Under the pieces are notes generated by a model, which worked only from the letters and a program-made list of their open reading frames with translations, had not been told where the DNA came from and made no database searches. The translations under genes were made by a program, and so were the position numbers. Positions 60,188 through 64,000 of a stretch of 64,000 nucleotides of DNA are shown in pieces (position 1 is the stretch's first letter; each line of letters opens with the position of its first letter). The DNA is from Flagellimonas beolgyonensis (GTDB taxonomy: Bacteria > Bacteroidota > Bacteroidia > Flavobacteriales > Flavobacteriaceae): positions 124,001 through 188,000 of the forward strand of contig NZ_RZMY01000018.1 in assembly GCF_003992615.1 (NCBI RefSeq). Direction: 5' to 3'.

Positions 60188-60202
60188 TTCTTAAAGTTTG
60201 CA

Positions 60203-60210
60203 CAAATATA
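60203..60210 (-). promoter_or_regulatory. -7 promoter element for kdsA
   Basis: The minus strand reads TATATTTG, 15 bases before the start codon at 60187. Confidence 0.5.
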
Positions 60211-60262
60211 CTACATAAGCTTGGTAACCTTTTTAGATTTATCACAATCAAAACCATCAAAT

Positions 60263-60850
60263 ATGACCCAAAAACTACTCCTTGTTCCCTTCATGGTTTT
60301 AAGCTGTTTTTCCGTTTTTTCACAATTCCATGAAAAGGGGAGGACCTTTGATCTAATTAATTTGGAACGACATCAGTTTAAGTTTGATTTGCTTAGTCCG
60401 GGATTTACCTATGAACTTGGACTCTTCCGCAATCAAAGTGTATCCACAAGTTTGGGATTGGCCACTGCCACCTATGAAGAAGGATATGCTTTTGGTCTGA
60501 CCCTCAATACGAGGTATCGTTATTACCACAATTTTCAACGACGTATCGATAAGGGAAGGAATGTCTCCGGTAATTCGGGAGACTATATTGCAGCCGCCCA
60601 AGCCATATTCTTCTCCCAATTGCGCATTTCCACCAATATCGAAGGGCCAAAGGATTTCAATTTGGGATTTTATGGAATGGTCTATGGTGTGCAACGAACT
60701 TTTGATAATGGTTTCAATTTCAATGCTGAACTTGGCGCAGGGTATTACCGGGGCGATGGAGTGCTCAATGGGTATGGCCCTTTGGTAACCTTTACTTTCG
60801 GATGGGTGGCCACCAAACGAAAATCCAAAGACCCAAAATTTGATTTTTAA
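60263..60850 (+). CDS. Outer membrane beta-barrel protein (first of tandem pair)
   Basis: A 195-residue protein with a signal peptide (to SCFSVFSQ, about residue 21). Repeated beta-strand patterns are typical of small outer membrane barrels, ending in FTFGWVATKRK. It shares a core with the next gene: RYRYYHNFQRRIDKGRNVSGNSGDYIAA and YGMVYGVQRTFDNGFNFNAELGAGYYRG. I do not recognise a named family. It starts ATG at 60263, 75 bases from the divergent kdsA, and the next gene starts 72 bases after its stop. Confidence 0.8.
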   Translation: MTQKLLLVPFMVLSCFSVFSQFHEKGRTFDLINLERHQFKFDLLSPGFTYELGLFRNQSVSTSLGLATATYEEGYAFGLTLNTRYRYYHNFQRRIDKGRNVSGNSGDYIAAAQAIFFSQLRISTNIEGPKDFNLGFYGMVYGVQRTFDNGFNFNAELGAGYYRGDGVLNGYGPLVTFTFGWVATKRKSKDPKFDF

Positions 60851-60922
60851 CGTTCAGATTGTGGGGTCCATGCATACTTTTTTAAAAAAGTAGCAGTTAT
60901 AACAATACCAAATTAACCTACA

Positions 60923-61480
60923 ATGCGTTGCTTTCACCTTGTACTGTTCTTGTGCATGGGTTTGTTTTTACAGGCCCAGTATGGCAAAAACTGTGAAATC
61001 CGTCAGATAAAGATCAACTTCTTCAATCCGGGTTTGGAGTATGAAATGGGACTGGGCGTCAACAGCACCTTGGATTTAAGGGTGGCTTGGCAATTGGCTC
61101 TGGAGCCCGCCAGTGCAAATCCCACCGAAAATTTGGAATTCTTTCCGGCCATTACAGCACAGTATCGGTTCTACCACAATTTTAACGGTCGTTACCATCG
61201 TCGCAGGTCCATTTATGGCAATTCCGGGAATTATGTGGCACCAACTGCTGCCGTTTTCTCACCGGGCAATCGAGTGGTGGAAGGGCAATTGGTGGAAGGT
61301 GTCCACGGTTACGGTGGATTGGTCTACGGCATTCAGCGTAGTTACAATTCGGGCCTCAGTTTTTCGATAGATGTAGGTGCAGGGTACTATGCAGGACCCT
61401 TTAAAGGTCAGATTCTGCCTGTGGTGAACTTCAGCTTGGGATGGATCATCAGTGAAAAACGATGGTGTGTGGGTCTGTAG
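60923..61480 (+). CDS. Outer membrane beta-barrel protein (second of tandem pair)
   Basis: A 185-residue paralogue of the preceding gene. It has a signal peptide (to GLFLQAQ, about residue 19), and the shared core reads QYRFYHNFNGRYHRRRSIYGNSGNYVAPT and YGGLVYGIQRSYNSGLSFSIDVGAGYYAG, ending FSLGWIISEKRWCVGL. It ends in a barrel-like strand with a C-terminal aromatic-rich segment. The tandem pair suggests duplication with divergence of surface loops (between the two conserved blocks). Function unknown. Confidence 0.8.
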   Translation: MRCFHLVLFLCMGLFLQAQYGKNCEIRQIKINFFNPGLEYEMGLGVNSTLDLRVAWQLALEPASANPTENLEFFPAITAQYRFYHNFNGRYHRRRSIYGNSGNYVAPTAAVFSPGNRVVEGQLVEGVHGYGGLVYGIQRSYNSGLSFSIDVGAGYYAGPFKGQILPVVNFSLGWIISEKRWCVGL

Positions 61481-61529
61481 GTTTGGAACTTTCACAAAAT
61501 CAATAAGATAAAAATAACATTTGGGTGTG

Positions 61530-61558
61530 TTGCCAAGTGGAAAATAGCAGTATCTTTG
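61530..61558 (+). promoter_or_regulatory. Promoter for typA (-33 TTG, -7 TATCTTTG)
   Basis: TTG at 61530-61532 and TATCTTTG at 61551-61558 are separated by 18 bases, matching the Bacteroidota consensus. The ATG at 61578 is 19 bases downstream of the -7 element. Confidence 0.65.
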
Positions 61559-61577
61559 CGGGCTTAAAAATTAGGTT

Positions 61578-63377
61578 ATGTCCAAAATCAAGAATATTGC
61601 CATCATTGCCCACGTAGACCACGGTAAGACTACCTTGGTGGATAAAATCATGTACCATTGCCAGCTCTTTCGTGAGAATGAGAACAAGGGCGATTTGATC
61701 TTGGACAACAACGATCTGGAACGGGAACGTGGTATCACCATCGTTTCCAAGAACGTTTCCGTAATCTATAAAGGCACCAAAATCAACATTATCGACACCC
61801 CCGGGCACGCCGATTTTGGAGGTGAAGTGGAGCGGGTACTCAACATGGCCGATGGGGTTTTGTTGTTGGTGGATGCCTTTGAAGGCCCCATGCCACAAAC
61901 CCGATTCGTATTGCAGAAAGCCATCGACCTTGGCTTGAAACCCTGTGTGGTGATCAATAAGGTGGATAAGGAAAACTGTACACCCGAAGAAGTGCACGAA
62001 AAAGTATTCGACCTCATGTTCGAATTGGGTGCCGAAGAATGGCAGTTGGATTTCCCAACCGTGTATGGCTCCGCCAAGAACAACTGGATGGGCGAGGATT
62101 GGCAAAAACCTACCGATAATATTGAACCACTTTTGGATATGGTCATTGAGCATATTCCCGAGTTCAAACCGGAACAAGGTTCTACCCAAATGTTGATTAC
62201 TTCTTTGGATTATTCTTCCTTTACAGGCCGAATCGCCATCGGAAGATTGCAAAGGGGCACTTTGAAAGAGGGACAGCCCATTTCATTGGTAAAACGTGAT
62301 GGCAAAGTCATCAAGACCAAGGTGAAGGAACTCTTTACATTTGAAGGTTTGGGACGTCAGAAAGTGCAGGAAGTTGTTGCCGGCGATATCTGTGCCATTG
62401 TAGGTATGGAAGGTTTTGAGATCGGGGACACCGTTGCCGATTTTGAAAATCCTGAAAAATTGCGCACCATCGCCATAGATGAACCAACCATGAGCATGTT
62501 GTTTACCATCAATGATAGCCCCTTCTTTGGGAAGGATGGTAAGTTTGTTACTTCCCGACACATCAAGGAAAGACTTGAAAAAGAATTGGAAAAGAATTTG
62601 GCCCTTCGTGTTCAGGAAACCGACAGTGCCGATAAATTTATGGTATTTGGCCGTGGGGTATTGCACCTCTCCGTTTTGATCGAGACCATGCGTCGTGAAG
62701 GTTATGAATTGCAAATTGGCCAACCTCAGGTGATCATTAAGGAAATTGATGGGGTAAAATGCGAACCTGTGGAACATTTGACCATCGATTTGCCCGAAGA
62801 TGTATCCGGTAGGGCAGTGGAAATGGTATCTGTTCGTAAGGGAGAAATGATCAGTATGGAGTCCAAGGGGTCCCGAATGATCTGTGAGTTCATGATTCCA
62901 TCACGCGGTATCATCGGGTTGAGAAACCAATTGTTGACCGCTACTGCAGGTGAAGCCATTATGGCACACCGATTTAAGGAATATCAGCCGTTGAAAGGGG
63001 AGATTGCCCAGCGTTTGAACGGTTCATTGGTGTCTATGGAAAATGGGACCGCCATACCATACTCTATTGACAAATTACAAGAAAGAGGTAAGTTTTTCAT
63101 CGACCCGGGAGAGGATATCTATGAAGGTCAGGTAATTGGTGAAAACTCCAGAGGGGACGATATGGTGGTGAACGTGACCAAGACCAAAAAGCTGTCCAAC
63201 GTACGCTCGTCAGGTGCCGATGAAAAGGCCAAAATTGTTCCGGCCATCAAATTTTCGTTGGAAGAAGCCTTGGAATACATCCAAAAGGATGAATATGTTG
63301 AGGTGACCCCCAACCATATCCGATTGCGTAAGATTTTCTTGAAAGAGGTAGATCGTAAACGCAATAAGGCAGTTTAG
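61578..63377 (+). CDS. typA: Translational GTPase TypA/BipA
   Basis: A 599-residue ribosome-associated GTPase needed for growth under stress or cold. The GTPase domain starts with G1 AHVDHGKTTL (residues 11-20), G3 IIDTPGHADFGGE, G4 NKVD and the effector RERGITIVSKNVS. Downstream are the EF-G-like domain II and the BipA-type C-terminus with VEPTPNHIRLRK-like VEVTPNHIRLRKIFL. Length matches TypA (about 600). Its stop overlaps the convergent kinase gene stop by 3 bases. Confidence 0.97.
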   Translation: MSKIKNIAIIAHVDHGKTTLVDKIMYHCQLFRENENKGDLILDNNDLERERGITIVSKNVSVIYKGTKINIIDTPGHADFGGEVERVLNMADGVLLLVDAFEGPMPQTRFVLQKAIDLGLKPCVVINKVDKENCTPEEVHEKVFDLMFELGAEEWQLDFPTVYGSAKNNWMGEDWQKPTDNIEPLLDMVIEHIPEFKPEQGSTQMLITSLDYSSFTGRIAIGRLQRGTLKEGQPISLVKRDGKVIKTKVKELFTFEGLGRQKVQEVVAGDICAIVGMEGFEIGDTVADFENPEKLRTIAIDEPTMSMLFTINDSPFFGKDGKFVTSRHIKERLEKELEKNLALRVQETDSADKFMVFGRGVLHLSVLIETMRREGYELQIGQPQVIIKEIDGVKCEPVEHLTIDLPEDVSGRAVEMVSVRKGEMISMESKGSRMICEFMIPSRGIIGLRNQLLTATAGEAIMAHRFKEYQPLKGEIAQRLNGSLVSMENGTAIPYSIDKLQERGKFFIDPGEDIYEGQVIGENSRGDDMVVNVTKTKKLSNVRSSGADEKAKIVPAIKFSLEEALEYIQKDEYVEVTPNHIRLRKIFLKEVDRKRNKAV

Positions 63378-64000
63378 CCTTTTGCGTTCAAGTGTCCGTG
63401 GTGTTGTTCCCGTAAACAGGCCACGGCCGCTCCTATAATTCCGGCGTGGTTCATCAGTTCGGCTTTCACCACTTTGGTCTCTATGGTGATCAAGTGACTG
63501 AATTCCTCCCATTTTTTGGACGTACCGCCACCTACAATGATCAAGTCGGGACTAACGATCAATTCCACATAATGCAGGAACTTATTGAACCGTTTGCCCC
63601 ATTTTTCTAGAGTTAGATTTTCACGGTCTTTGGCCGAAGCTGCAGCCCATTTTTCAATCTTGTTGTATTTCTTGTATGGAATCTGACCCAGTTCAAAGTT
63701 GGGGATGAGCACCCCATTAAAAAAGGCACCACTGCCCAAACCGGTTCCAATGGTGATCATGATCACCAATCCTGTCTGTCCCTTGCCAACACCATAGTTC
63801 ATGGAGGCATATCCTGCTGCATCGGCATCATTCAGCACAGTGAACTCCTGACCGGTATGCTCCGTGAACAATTCGTCGATATTGACACCTACCCAACTGC
63901 GATGTAAATTACCGGCAGAAAGACAAACTCCGTTTTTTACAATGGAAGGAAATCCACAGCCAACCGGGCCTTTGTAGTTGAAGTGTTCCACAATTTGTGC
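63374..64000 (-). CDS. ROK family sugar kinase, probable polyphosphate glucokinase; 5' end outside window
   Basis: The C-terminal 209 residues of a ROK-type kinase; the frame runs off the window at 64000 and a GTG at 63991 is internal. Visible features are VGCGFPSIVKNGVC, the ATP/sugar-binding LNDADAAGYASMNYG, MITIGTGLGSGAFFNG, and the C-terminal LIIVGGGTSKKWEEF. These motifs match polyphosphate-type glucokinases (PPGK), which phosphorylate glucose with polyphosphate or ATP. The missing N-terminus should carry the GIDVGGSGIK motif. Stop codons of this gene and typA overlap. Confidence 0.85.
   Translation of the reverse strand, partial: AQIVEHFNYKGPVGCGFPSIVKNGVCLSAGNLHRSWVGVNIDELFTEHTGQEFTVLNDADAAGYASMNYGVGKGQTGLVIMITIGTGLGSGAFFNGVLIPNFELGQIPYKKYNKIEKWAAASAKDRENLTLEKWGKRFNKFLHYVELIVSPDLIIVGGGTSKKWEEFSHLITIETKVVKAELMNHAGIIGAAVACLREQHHGHLNAKG

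Noticed and set aside
59597..60262. Upstream in-frame extension of the first barrel protein across kdsA
   Set aside because: It is antisense to KdsA and lacks homology; the signal peptide begins at 60263.

Overview
The window comes from a marine-type Flavobacteriaceae (Bacteroidota). Evidence for this is a SusC/SusD pair, a type IX secretion (CHU_C) sorting domain, and many promoters with the Bacteroidota -7 element TAnnTTTG. A tmRNA with the tag GENNYALAA and A-rich, Shine-Dalgarno-poor leaders agree with it. Gene content resembles Muricauda/Allomuricauda/Maribacter, but the genus is only an inference. The sequence looks chromosomal. I see no insertion sequence, phage, CRISPR array or tRNA.

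Layout. 0-11 kb: a partial RidA, a secreted lectin-domain protein, QueE (queuosine precursor), a metzincin-like lipoprotein, a methyltransferase, a YkgJ-type cysteine-cluster protein, a fatty-acid hydroxylase family enzyme, NamZ (muramidase), an FtsX-like permease, and an M20 peptidase coupled to an aldose epimerase. 11-16 kb: the glyoxylate shunt (aceB-aceA) with a divergent RamB/ScfR-type regulator; the shared intergenic region carries two AACGTT-centred palindromes over the aceB promoter. 16-24 kb: an exonuclease/GIY-YIG fusion, an AraC regulator, and a hydroxyproline catabolic operon (deaminase, semialdehyde dehydrogenase, epimerase) ending in a DUF885 peptidase. 24-36 kb: two double-domain Usp proteins, SusD-SusC facing away from a giant FG-GAP lipoprotein, a thioredoxin and a DUF1080 lipoprotein. 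36-40 kb: a DUF6340 lipoprotein, an S41 protease and a membrane-bound AraC regulator.

40-45 kb: a complete DabA-DabB inorganic-carbon pump operon with two small uncharacterised genes and a divergent LysR regulator. 45-54 kb: two small genes, tmRNA, REP-like repeats, a saccharopine/alanine-dehydrogenase family enzyme, a PHP phosphoesterase, a COG2426 exporter-like protein, DUF808, and a small regulon of membrane protein, winged-helix regulator and CreD. That regulon has the same operator (ACTTTG-N5-CAAAGT) in front of both transcription units.

54-59 kb: an iron-uptake operon (TonB receptor, an unlisted 51-residue ORF, DUF3325, DUF3649, PepSY) whose promoter is bracketed by a 14-bp inverted repeat containing TTAGTCTAA. 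59-64 kb: KdsA, two tandem paralogous outer-membrane barrels, TypA/BipA and a partial ROK kinase.

The most rewarding material is regulatory: three operator systems can be read directly with their probable promoters (glyoxylate shunt, CreD regulon, iron operon). The Dab operon in an apparent heterotroph and the 51-residue ORF are the best leads for uncharacterised biology.
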